Shown here one piece after another: positions 1 to 10,201 of a DNA stretch of 64,000 bases. Below the pieces are notes generated by a model that did no database searches, was not told the origin of the DNA, and worked only from the letters and a program-made list of their open reading frames with translations. The translations under genes and the position numbers were made by a program. The first letter of the stretch is position 1, and each line of letters starts with the position of its first letter. The DNA comes from Carettochelys insculpta. Its lineage: Eukaryota > Chordata > Testudines > Carettochelyidae. The stretch spans positions 189,197,298 through 189,261,297 of the forward strand of contig NC_134138.1 in the NCBI RefSeq assembly GCF_033958435.1, written 5' to 3'.

Positions 1-365
1 TTGTTTTCGGCATATGATGCCAACGTGGGTGCGTAAGCACTGATGATGTTGACATATCCTGACTTGGTGCAGAGTTTCAGGGATGTAATACATTCTGACT
101 CAGCTGTGGGCATAATGATAGATTTCAGCAGATTGTTCCAAACAGCAAATCCAACTCTGTAGCGGCGGTGTTCCTCTGAACTGAAGGCCTTCCCAAAGAA
201 AGTGTAGTTGATTTCTTTCACTGACAGAGCATCTGCCAGCCTAATTTCCCAGAGAGCAGCAACATTAATGTTCTGTTTGTGTAGCTGTTGATCTAGGACT
301 GAGGTTTTGCATATTGAGTCATTCAAGTTTGAGACACATGGTCTGCACATTCCAGCTACTGAGCT
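1..365 (-). pseudogene. LINE endonuclease domain remnant
   Basis: Read on the minus strand, this resembles the N-terminal half of an APE-type endonuclease of a non-LTR retrotransposon, the enzyme that nicks target DNA to prime reverse transcription. Visible blocks are WNVQTMC near 355-335, then after a frame change NVAALWEIRLAD, and near the window edge ISAYAPTLASYAE. These correspond to the first strand, the E-containing active-site strand and the SAYAP block of that fold. At least one frameshift separates the blocks and the domain is cut by the window start. It faces away from the reverse-transcriptase remnant downstream. The LINE clade (RTE-like or L2-like) is not settled by reading alone. 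Confidence 0.6.
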
Positions 366-840
366 GGAGGCAAGTAGATTTATTATTTAGTTTTTTGGCA
401 GATATGTCATTTACATCTACTTTTTGATTTTTTTGGTCTATCCCCATGCACCCAATGAGGAAGGCAGATGTGGCAGGTCAGCACCTTATTGACTGGGGGC
501 TGCCCGGCTTGAGGTGGGCAGTAGCTGACTAGTGGAGTGTGATAACTCCTCCCATTGATGAAAGTGACCCATGAAGTCCTCCTCTTGGCCAGTTGAGGAG
601 GGCTTCTAACCCATAACTGCCACTTCCCTTATTGTTTCCATGCTATCAGCAAGGCTTGAGTGTCCTCTCTGTTTGGCACCCTCTTACATGCTGCATTGTT
701 TGGGATAGTGTTTGGAGTGAGTACATTGCCCAAGTGGCACTATCCCGCTCTTGGTTGTCCCAGTTGAATCCAAAGGAAAGACTGAAGTCAGTACATTTGG
801 AACTGAGGTGACTGCAAGGAGATGCTAGAAAGCAGGTTTG
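366..840 (-). repeat. Unassigned stretch, possibly LINE 5' part
   Basis: There is no open frame of note. It lies between the two oppositely oriented LINE domains, and on the minus strand it is upstream of the endonuclease start, so it may be 5' sequence of the same LINE copy. I see no direct coding similarity to confirm that. Confidence 0.25.
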
Positions 841-2230
841 ATGGATCTACATCACAACCGTTTGCAGTGAACAGTAGAGTCAAACAAGGGTTTGTTCTTG
901 CCCCTACCCACTAAGGAATATTCTTCTCAGTTCTACTAAATTTCTCATTTCAAAACTTATGCAGTGATGTATTTCTCCACACAAGATTAGATGGCTCTGT
1001 CTACCACCTGGCAAGACTCAAGGCCAAATTAAGGTCAAGAAAATCCTCATTAGGGAACTCCTCTTCACAGATTTATGCAGTTTTTATCGCTCATAATGAA
1101 GACACACTACAGTGACTGATGAATTCTCTATCCAGAGTCTGCAAATTGTTTTCCTTTGACATAAGCACAAAGAAAACTGTTGTATTCACTCAAGGTATAC
1201 CTCAGTGACCCAATGTCATTCTGGATAACAGCCCATTAGATGTGGTTCAACAATTCTGTTACCTTGGCTCTACTGTCACCACAAACCTATCCATGGACAA
1301 ACAACTGAACATCAGAATCGGGAAGGCAGCTACTATTTTTGGCAGACTTACGAAATGAGCATGGAACAATACTAAACTGACAATGAAAACAAAGAAACTC
1401 ATCTACCAGGCATGTGTATTGAGTTTTAAAATAAAAATAAAAACAGGTAACGCAGAAGGATCCATTTAAAAATTTTAAAAAGGTTCGCCAGATTTAAAAT
1501 CTTTAATTGCAGAGTTTCGTTACTGAACGGAGGCACTGATGATGTTACTCTGTTCAGTAATGAAACATCTTCAATTAAAGGTTTTAAATCTGGCAAACCT
1601 TTTTAAAATTTTTAAATGTGTATTGAGTATCCTGCTATATGGTTCGGAGGCATGGACCACCTACTTAAAAAAGGAGAAAAAAATGAACAGCTTCCATCTT
1701 CGCTGCCTCCACAGAATTATGGATATCAAATGGCAAGATAAAGTTTCAAATGCAGATGTCCTGTCAAGATCTGGCATACCCAGCTTCATAGTGATCTTCA
1801 ACAATAGAAGACTACGATGGCTTAGTCATGTGAGAAGAATGGGTGATGAAATTCTTCCCAAAGAAATCTTAGATGAACTGTCATGTGGGTTGAGAACAAG
1901 TGGAAGACTAAAGTTAAGATTCAAGGATGTATGCAAAGACACCCTAAAAAAATTCAACATTGATCCAAAATCTTGGGAATCTACATCATCAGAGCGAAAT
2001 ACCTGGTGACGATTGCTACGACAGGGCACATCATCCTTCCATAGTACATGTGCAAGCCACACAAAAGAACTTTATCTTAGAAGAAAAAACTCTCAGACTC
2101 AAAAATTCGGAATTGACTGACATGAGGTTATTGCAGTCAGCTGTGCAAAATCCAATATTGGAGGGATAAGCCAGGAGAGAAGCTGCAGACTCAAACACTG
2201 CCCATATATTCTCACTGCCTCTGCTAACCA
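841..2230 (+). pseudogene. LINE reverse transcriptase remnant (C-terminal half)
   Basis: Plus-strand reverse-transcriptase remnant of a non-LTR retrotransposon. Broken frames from about 860 read NSRVKQGFVLAPT and GIFFSVLL, then FNNSVTLALLS-like thumb sequence. After 1628 a clean frame runs to 2009 with LLYGSEAWTTY, HLRCLHRIMDIKWQDKVSN, RRLRWLSHVRRMGD and LRFKDVCKDTLK, the conserved C-terminal block of RTE/L2-like pol proteins. The YADD catalytic region is degraded (stops near 1100-1130). The open frame from 1539 is a chimera: its first 26 or so residues come from the hairpin insertion at 1425-1615. Removing that insertion makes the native frame continuous across 1412-1640. The product is dead. 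Clade assignment is uncertain. Confidence 0.7.
1412..1628. mobile_element. Foldback (hairpin) element in LINE, 13-bp TSD
   Basis: Two arms, 1464-1530 and 1551-1617, are near-perfect reverse complements separated by a 20-bp loop. The flanks carry a 13-bp direct repeat, ATGTGTATTGAGT, at 1412-1424 and 1616-1628. The target is the coding part of the LINE: deleting 1425-1615 plus one repeat copy restores the QACVLS-LLYGSEAW reading across the junction. About 40 bp of A-rich non-palindromic sequence sits between the left repeat and the left arm. A TSD this long argues for insertion by a retrotransposition-type nick rather than a cut-and-paste transposase. Confidence 0.7.
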
Positions 2231-5200
2231 CCGTATCTCGAGACGAAAGGGTCCATATGTGAGATCTCTAGTCTACTTTTGTATGTGGACACTCTGTTTC
2301 TTGCAACTATTCCTGAATGTGCAACATCTGAGTTGCGCTGAGTGGACAGCGTTGGCCACAAAATCAAAAAGAATAGAAAATAACACTGAAAAAGTAATGA
2401 AGCCATTGTGTAAAATGATGTCACATCCTGACCTTAAATATTGTGTTAATTTATAATCACCCCATCTGCAAAAATGTAGTGGAAATAGAATGGGTCCCAC
2501 AAAAGTAGTGATGCAAATGAATAGAGACATGCCTTCCATCTGAGCAGAGACTGAAAAGGTTAGGGTTGGTTTATTTAGAGGTGAGACAGACAAGAGTGGA
2601 CACACTAGAGGTAAAGCAAATAAACAATATAAAGAAATATTAGGGGCTCCTATATGTCCTTTCTCATAATTCAGTAATAAAGGGACACTTAATGAATTTG
2701 AAAGGCAACTAATTAAATTTGATAAATGGAAATGTGTGTTTACACCTTTCGGCAATCATGATTCTGTACATAATTAGAAGCAGGGAGTTGAATATGATGC
2801 AGAACAGGTTTAAATATTGCTCTTGTTAACAAGAACATCCATAGTTGTGTTAGCTCTGAGAATTATTTAAAAGGGATACCCACCTTTATATTTCAGACCA
2901 CAAGCCAAACACTTATTAATAAGGGCTAGGAAGCTACTTCCACATAAACAGGTTTTTCTTTTACAACGTAGCTTGTACCAGCCTCTAAGGGTCCTTGCCA
3001 GGGGCACGATACCAGACTATGTAGACCATTGGACCGATCCAATATGGAACTCTGTTTCTCTTATATCTGGTAGGTGGGGTAAGACCAATGCTCCCCGTAA
3101 GCTGAGCACTTGGGGGGGCCACCCAGGAGAGATTCAGGTGCCACTAGGTGGTCAGCAGAACCCTCACAGCTGTCAGCACCTGGCAGCATGTTTTTCTATT
3201 GTTGATGCACATCCACACATGCCTTGGTGCACGTAACAAAATTTATTACACCCATGGACTAGTAAATAAGAATTAGAAAGACTGTGATGTATTAATGTTA
3301 ATATTAATGTATGGTAAGAGTTCAAACCTGGGGGTCATTAAAACATTTTGTACAAATAGTTGGAGATTCCATGAGAAATTCCTGATATTTTTTTTCAGAA
3401 TAGATGCCATAAAGGCTCTCTCTTTTAACTTGGAAAAAAAAAGATTATGTATGTCTTCTTTTAACCTGCAAGATGATTAGAGAACATTAACTCCTCTTCA
3501 ATAAGTGTACAATCTTCCTTTGACATTCAGAAGGGAGCTTGATTCAAGTTAGCATTTCATAAAGCGCTTGTGTATGAATTTCAAAATAAAAGATCAGAAA
3601 TAAATTTCCTGAGACAGATTACAATTTTTCCTTTATTTTTATTGCAGCAAGGCAAAGGGGCAAAAAGAATTGGAAGCAGTTGACAGCATGTTGAAAATTA
3701 CAAGTGAACCCTCATGAGCTGCATTTTACCCTGATGCCTCTAAACTCCTTTTTTCCATTATAGTATTTATTTAAAAAAAGAACTTCTGGCTGAAAGAGCT
3801 GAATGTATTTTGTACTATGTTAACTAATACCGTACAGCAAATTGTTGAAGCAGTGCAGAAAGGGAAAGAAAAATAGATTTCAGGCAGGATGAAAGAGAAA
3901 ATGAATGTGTTATGATGTTCAACTTATTATTTTTGCTGGACAGTGAAAGCTTCTGGAAGCTCTACTATTAAATTCCCATTTGGGCTGATAGAACTCCATT
4001 ATAAAACATTCAGAACATTCCAAACTATTTATTCTTTGTAGAAAATGACTGGTATATTCATTTGTTACCTTTTTAGTGCACTTATCTTTGAGTCAGACTC
4101 TACTCCTCTTTCTCAGGCTGACCCTTACTCCTCAAGAAGTCCCGTTTAAATCATTGTGACTTCCCACAGGACAAGTATTCAGCTTCAGCAAGGATGGCAG
4201 AACCTAACCTGTGATCTTTTTGTTAAAACACCAGTTCATGCCCATTAGGGATTTTCAATCGTTTTTCTGTTTTTAATTTCATTTTGCTCTTGCTGTTCCT
4301 GCATGTTCCAAATGTTATATAATGTAGCAAAAAGTTGTTCAATTTTAGAAGCAAACTGTCATTAGATCTAGATATGCAGGTCAACTGACTTGGATTAGAG
4401 CCTCCTGATACTGAATATGGCTGAAGAAAGAAGTTTTGCCTATTGAAATGTGCATATGGAGTTTTAGACTGTTCCCCAGTTAACTTCCTGTTTTGGAATT
4501 AACAACACAAACAGACATTACCTGAGAAATAGTCCAAAAGAGAAGGGAGAGAGATGATCGCTGAACTAGAGTCAAGTAATCAAGTGATGTTTTTGTTCTT
4601 CTCCCACATTACTTAGTAAGAGTGCCATTAGTAACTGATATATGCAGTAAAAAAGGGTAATTTGAAGAATCTCATTTGGCATGCAAATAGTTACTGGATA
4701 AAACAGTAGGGATTGGGGAGTTGCTGATTAATCTCAACAGCAAAGCTATTAACATTCCAAATGTCATTCTTTATTCATTTCACCCACTTGAGTCTGTCAT
4801 GTCCTTTTGTGCCTAAGTCTTTTAGAGCACATTTGATGTACAGTATATGATAACAGATGGGGACCTAATGTACTGAAAGTTGTAACATTCCAGCCCTTTT
4901 TTTAAGGGGCAGGAATTCCCCAGCCTCAAACACTTCTCTGTGGCTTTCTTGTGTGGTTAGCCAACAACGAGGTACCAAGGCTAGTGAGTGGGCCACATGG
5001 TTGGCCCTCCTTTATTTCCGTGGGTTGCAAGGTTGTCACAGCCAAGACAGTCTCCCATGATAGGGTAGTTTTGCTAACTGTCCTTGCAGGTCTAGGATTT
5101 GTGGGGTGTGCCGACTGAACCTTGGCAGAGTTCTGACTGTATGCAGAGGGAGTGCGTGGCTCTATCCATATCACTTTTGTAATACTGGTAGGAAAAAACC

Positions 5201-5488
5201 TATGCAGATGGAAACCAGCCGAATCTAGCAAGCCTGCATATGGGTAAGAGTAAATAAAATGTCTTGGAGGCCACACACACAGCCCCGATGGGCCACAGGT
5301 TGTTCGCCACTTTTGCTTTGGATAACTGCATAATTTTTTGATGTTAGACACATTCAGTATAATATAATTCCAATTTTAAGTTTAGGGACTTCAAAGGGAA
5401 TACCAAAGCTACTGCTGTAGCTGTACCATGTTATGTTTTGCAAAACTGACATGTTATAAGGCATTACCAGTCTTGTGCTGAAATTTTC
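2231..5488. other. Gene-free stretch
   Basis: No credible coding exon was found. Apart from the repeat fragments at 2965-3275, the region is unstructured AT-rich sequence with scattered stops in all frames. Confidence 0.5.
2965..3065 (-). repeat. Reptile interspersed repeat fragment
   Basis: The minus strand reads TTGGATCGGTCCAATGGTCT and then TAGTCTGGTATC and CCCTTAGAGGCTGGTAC. This matches, with substitutions, the very common reptile repeat containing GGATCAGACCAATGGTCCA. The family name is uncertain. A second low-copy-looking repeat segment, ending ACAAAATTTATTACACCCATGG, follows at about 3075-3275. Confidence 0.45.
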
Positions 5489-5496
5489 CTCTAGAG

Positions 5497-6956
5497 CAGG
5501 GGTCAGCAACCTTTGACCTTTTGACCTCTAGGTACAGTCCAAGTGCGGGTGATACTTTTTAAAGGCACTAATACTCCTACTTAAAACTGCTTTATTAGCA
5601 AATTAAGATGCAGAGCTTTACTGTTCAGCATGTAGGCTCACCATTACTACAGAATGCACACTTGTTTTTTCCCATTCGCCATAGGCAGCAGTCAGAATTT
5701 TCACAATGGAGGCCAGATTTGTGTACGAAAGTTATACCAATATTCATATGCATGTTTGCCCCAATTTGAGAAGTAAATTGGGTAGCTCTGTTAGTAGGTG
5801 GCTAGTTAGATACCTAAACAGCTGTTTGCAGACATACTTCCTTAATTTGCACAAGTAGCTCTGTGCATTTAATGGATTTTGTATGCATGGGTCTCCCTCT
5901 TCTCCAAAGGTAGAAGAAAGCCAGTGCATCCTGGTGCAGTGCACCAAAAGTGGACTGGCCATCTGGGGGCTCTGGATGTTGCTGGTACCCTGTGCTGCAG
6001 GGCTACAGAACAACCAGGCTCCAATCCTGGTGCTTAAACAACTGGGCAGCCAGGCCTGTGGTCCCCAGCCAGCCCTGGTTCTTGGGCAGCTGGGCAGCCT
6101 GGTGCCCCCCACACCCCACACCCGTCCTCTCTGTTGGGCAGCAGTTGCCCAGCTTGTAAATCAAGCCCCAGTACGTGTGCTTGGGGAGGGGGGAAGGTGC
6201 CATGACCACTTCCTGCACCCATTGCTGTATGTGTTGCACCATGGCGGTGGTGGTGAAATGTCTGACAGGCTTCCCATGCCCATGGCTCTCTGGGGCAGCT
6301 CCCTGAGGTTGGTGGGCAGCTCCAGTGGGAAGGAGCTGCTGCTGCTGCTGCTGCATCAGCCACATGCGAGGGGAGGAGCTGGGGGGAGCTGCCACTGCCA
6401 GGCCCTGGCCCTGCTTTGGTGGCCTTAGCAACAGCTAGAGTCGCCCTCCTCCTCCACCCCAGCTGAAGAGCAGGAAGTGGCAGCTGGTTCATGGCTTAGA
6501 GCAGCTACTTCTCTTCCTGCCGGCGCTGGTGAAGGCAGTGGGCCTCTGCCTCTGGTGCTGTCCTGTCTCCTCTGCTGAGGATGCACAGTGCAGGTGAGCC
6601 CCAGGCTCTGGGGAGGCCGTGGCCTAGGGCAGGCAGAGCACCTGAGGTGCAGGATGCAGAGAGAGGCATGCCCCACTCTGGCTGGGGGCTTCTCACCCCT
6701 CCAGTAGCCCTGGATTGCTGTAAATGTGGCCTTGCCCTTGCCCTGGGCAGCAGCCCGGGAGTCACCTCTCGCAGGCTCCCCAGAGCCTGTGGAGTGGGTT
6801 GGGGGTGGGGCTGGCTCATGCGCTAGTTCATGGGTGGTGCTCACCCATCCCTCTCTGCTCCCCAACTGTATGGGGAAGGAGGGGAGGGCTGAGCTGCCGC
6901 TTTGTGCCACTGAATAGTGGCTCACATGGCATGCGTGCCGAGATTGTTGACCCCTG
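5497..6956. mobile_element. Non-autonomous hAT-type element, 1.46 kb
   Basis: The left end is CAGGGGTCAGCAACCTTTG. The right end, read in reverse complement, is CAGGGGTCAACAATCTCGG. The flanking 8-bp repeats are CTCTAGAG (5489-5496) and CTCCAGAG (6957-6964), 7 of 8 matching. End sequence and TSD length are typical of hAT elements. The interior (about 5930-6900) is strikingly GC-rich with a short GCT run near 6340 and several overlapping open frames on both strands, none resembling a hAT transposase. The interior may be captured sequence or a GC-rich MITE core. Confidence 0.8.
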
Positions 6957-6964
6957 CTCCAGAG

Positions 6965-8254
6965 CTTTGAGCCAGGGTTTGACCTTGATGTTTTAGGAAT
7001 ATGTTTCTCTGCAACTTGTATTGCAAAGCCACCCTTTCATATTTTATCCTTCTTTCATTATCTTTGTTTTATTATTAAGGCTCATCAAATATTTTCCAGC
7101 AGAAAAAATTTTTCGTAGAAAATTGTGATATTAAGGAATAAAGAATTTTTTTCACAAGTGGCATCTGCTGAAAGATTTTGGTTTCCAAGCTTTGAGCTGA
7201 AAAATCAAAAATTTCCCAGAGGGAAAAAAAATTGGGGCTCAATTGCAATGATTAATATCATTACTACGTAGTTTCTGAACGTGCCAATTACAGTCATGGC
7301 TATGCTGTGCAAGTAGCTGTAAAATGAGTACAGAGATATGGTCCATACTCTTAATTTATAATCTATCAGAAAGTCACACTTGGAGCTTCTTTCCTCCACC
7401 CATGCAAAGCACAGGGCTTTTGAGACAAGTTATTTTTAAAAGCTTGAAACTCTGTGCAAGGTAAACAAGAATATTTGCACAGGGAGTTAAAATTTAATTT
7501 GCATTAGATTCAAATTACTTATATTTTCCCATATTTTCCTTTTGCTTTTATTGGATGAATAGATACATGAAACAATACAGGTGTGACTGATAAACAGCCC
7601 AACAAATATGTAGTTATCAGCAACATAAATTAATTACTAAAAGACTAATTACTTAATGTACTTGACTGGAACTTGCTTCAGGCATAATAGGAAAGCAACT
7701 AGCTCAGTGATGAATGATACTTATAAAGTTGAATGGACTACTATGATAAAGCATATTGGAATTTGCTCTTGGCTTTAACTACAGAATTGTTTCAGGAAAA
7801 AGAAAAGATTAAGAGGCTAACAACAATGGTCCACAATTTGCATAATATTGTCTTATTCTGGATATAAATCTCTGCCAAGATCATGTTCATAGGACACTAT
7901 ACTCACTCACTTCTCCTATTTCATTTGGGAATATGCATAACTTTGGAAAAATGAAATGAGGTTGGCATTGCTAGATGCTGAATAGGTTGGTTCATTTGTG
8001 ATATTATTTCCTCCTTTACATTCTGCAAAAAACAAACCACCTTGCAATAGGTACTGTAGAATATACACAAACACTGAAGGCAGTTGCATTTTCTTCAGGA
8101 CAGACTTGCATTGAGATAAACTATATTTATGTCCTTTACTTGTATTTTGATATTTTATATAATATTGTACCAAACAATATTATAATAATTTTCTTGGAGG
8201 TGGTGTGGTCTAGAGGATAAATCGGGGGGACTATGAGATACAAGTTTCACTCTA
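6965..8254. other. Gene-free stretch
   Basis: AT-rich sequence with no coding potential, RNA gene or transposon end that I can recognise. Confidence 0.5.
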
Positions 8255-8681
8255 CAGCTTACAACTACAGTAGAGAGTTTTGTCAACAAAACCGGGATTT
8301 TGTTGACAAAACTTGCAGAGTGCCTACACACAAAATGGGTTTGTCAACAGTCTGCTGACAGAACTCGGCACTTCCACCAACAGCGTTCTGCCTCTCCCCG
8401 CTGAGGAATAACACCTTTGTCAACAGTTTCTGTTGACAGAAAAGGCCATGTAGAAGCTTTGGAGGGCCCTCCGTCGACAGACAAGACTTCGGTTCTTCAG
8501 GCAGCCCTGTTTACTGAGCTTCTAGCTGGGTGTTCTGTTGAGAGAGCGGCAGGGCAGTCTGGTCACTCTCTGTTGACAGAGTGGATTGCTCTTTCGATCT
8601 GCTTTAGTGCGTGGATGTGATCTGGCAACAGAAGTTTTGCCAGAAGACCTCTTCCAACAGTAACTTCTGTCAACAGAACAA

Positions 8682-8872
8682 AAAAGCAGTCCAGTAACAC
8701 TTTAAAGACTAACAAAATAATTTATTAGGTGGTGAGCTTTCGTGGGACAGACCCACTTCTTCAGATCATAGCCATACCAGAACAGAAGAAGTGGATCTGT
8801 CCCATGAAAGCTCATCACCTAATAAATTATTTTGTTAGTCTTTAAAGTGCTACTGGACTGCTTTTTTGTTTT
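8682..8872. repeat. Inverted pair of Penelope-like repeat ends
   Basis: Two roughly 85-bp arms (8682-8767 and 8784-8872) are near-perfect reverse complements, so the unit can fold into one long hairpin. Each arm contains CTTTAAAGACTAACAAAATA and TTCGTGGGACAGACCCAC-type sequence. This is a widespread reptile repeat that I infer to derive from a Penelope-like element because its core fits a hammerhead ribozyme. It sits inside the MITE at 8255-8940. No clear TSD was seen. Confidence 0.6.
8733..8764 (-). ncRNA. Hammerhead-ribozyme-like core
   Basis: The minus strand reads CTGAAGA, then a hairpin GTGGG-TCTGT-CCCAC, then GAAA. This fits the two conserved single-stranded boxes and helix II of a hammerhead ribozyme. 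Helix III is weak (AG pairing with CT across an 8-nt loop) and I cannot define helix I, so catalytic activity is doubtful. The opposite arm (plus strand, 8782-8812) carries the same motif with three disabling-looking substitutions, including CAG for CTG in the first box. Confidence 0.4.
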
Positions 8873-8940
8873 GATAGTATATAGACACACGTCTTTCTCT
8901 CTGTTTCTGTCAACAGATCACTGTAGTATAGATGGAGCCT

Positions 8941-9778
8941 ACAGGTGACACAGGTATGCTGTGTGCTCTTGAGCCAAGTCTGTAGGATCAATATTTTTAA
9001 ACATGGATGGCCAACACTGGGCATCTAAATCTGCACTTGGGGAACTAAGTAAAAGTGCTTTGATTTTTTTTTTTAGGAGAGTGCCTTTAATAATGAATAT
9101 AAATGCAAGCACCAAACTGCAGGCCCTTTTGCAAGGTGCATATGTCTACACAGGGAAGAAAAAACCACAGTGACCCTGGTCATCTGCCTCAGGCTTGCAG
9201 AACTTGGGCTTTGGGGCTGACCAACTGTTTTATGGACATTTTGTCTTAGCCTTTTATCCCCGTGTAGCCAGACCCTAAAGCAGCATTTCTCAAATATGGC
9301 CACGTGGAAGCACCTGGAGCTTATCTTAATGCCACAGCCTAATGGGCTGTGGTTGAGGGGGTGGGGCCAAAGCAGCCTCATCTCTCTGTTGGTCCCAGAT
9401 GAGCTGCCTTGGCGTTGCCTGGTCAGGCCCTGCCCCTTATGGAAACATCTGTGGCACAACACTGAATGAGCAGGCTCATGGTGAGTTCTCCACCTTCCCA
9501 CAGATGAGGGTGGGTGGTGGGGAACCTCAGGCTAAGAGCTTCACCCCAGGGCAAGGGCAGAGTCTGGCCATGAGGTTTGGGATTCAGCCTAGACTCTGGC
9601 TGCAGGATAGCAGGCCCCAGGCTCTCACCATTCAGCTTTGAGCTCCATCCCCTGGCCAAGGGGCTTTGGGTTCTATCTGTAGGACATCAGGCTCTGGCCC
9701 TGACTGTCTGCCCCTGTGTGCTCCCAACCCAGCTCAGTCAGCCCTCTTGACCTTCCACCTGCCATTCCGGGCTTAATA
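8941..9778. other. Gene-free flank of Harb-1
   Basis: No gene was found. 9280-9770 is GC-rich. A start resembling a hAT end (CAGCATTTCTCAAA at 9282) has no matching right end. Confidence 0.45.
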
Positions 9779-10015
9779 GCTGTGTCTACACGTGCACGCT
9801 ACTTCGAAGTAGCGGCACTAACTTCGAAATAGCGCCTGTCGCGGCTACACGCGTCGGGCGCTATTTCGAAGTTAACTTCGACGTTAGGCGGCGAGACGTC
9901 GAAGTCCCTAACCTCATGAGGGGATCGGAATAGCGCCCTACTTCGACGTTTAACGTCGAAGTAGGGACCGTGTAGACGATCCGCATCCCGCAACGTCGAA
10001 ATTGCCGGGTCCTCC
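9779..10015. promoter_or_regulatory. Harb-1 subterminal repeat region, Myb-gene side
   Basis: This is dense in short palindromic words: TACTTCGAAGTA near 9799, ACTTCGA(A/C) and CGACGTT in both orientations, and three copies of the TIR core GTCTACAC (9784-9791, 9843-9850 as GGCTACAC, 9970-9977 inverted). By analogy with Harbinger elements, whose Myb-like protein binds subterminal sites, these are candidate binding sites and also lie where the Myb-gene promoter should be. The region is conserved in Harb-2 and in the MITEs at 49.4, 50.3 and 60.8 kb. Confidence 0.55.
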
Positions 10016-10201
10016 ATGGCGGCCATCAGCTGGGACGTTGAGAGACGCTCTCTCCAGCCCCTCAGCTCACTGGTGGCCGCGTGGAGCGGCCCCTTAAAGG
10101 TCCCCTCCCCCTCCCTTCCTCTGCAGGAAGCTGAGGGAACGTGCAGGCTGCAGCCTGCACACGCGGACAGCCTGCACCACCCTCAGCCCCACAGACCTGC
10201 G

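Larger units (their letters stand above)
8255..8940. mobile_element. MITE of the TGTTGACAGA family, with nested insert
   Basis: The element is dominated by inverted and direct copies of TCTGTTGACAGA-like words (8283-8315, 8418-8440, 8568-8580, 8665-8680, 8907-8918). The right end in reverse complement, TCTATACTACAGTGATCTG, resembles the left end ACAACTACAGTAGAGAG. The same interior motif occurs at 51793-52618, where the TIR is clearer. A foldback unit (8682-8872) is inserted inside. No coding frame is present. Exact ends are uncertain by about 15 bp. Confidence 0.55.

Noticed and set aside
2273..2755. 160-codon minus-strand frame
   Set aside because: Ser/Leu/Cys-rich with no recognisable motif, no conserved neighbours and no splice context; probably chance.
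5883..6492. Overlapping 140-180-codon frames on both strands
   Set aside because: GC-rich hAT interior; simultaneous opening of several frames points to composition, and no domain is seen.
9282..9770. hAT-like left end CAGCATTTCTCAAA
   Set aside because: No matching right terminus or 8-bp repeat was found before or after Harb-1.
9799..10010. Regularly spaced palindromic words suggesting a CRISPR-like array
   Set aside because: Spacing and words vary, they are confined to transposon ends, and the context is eukaryotic.
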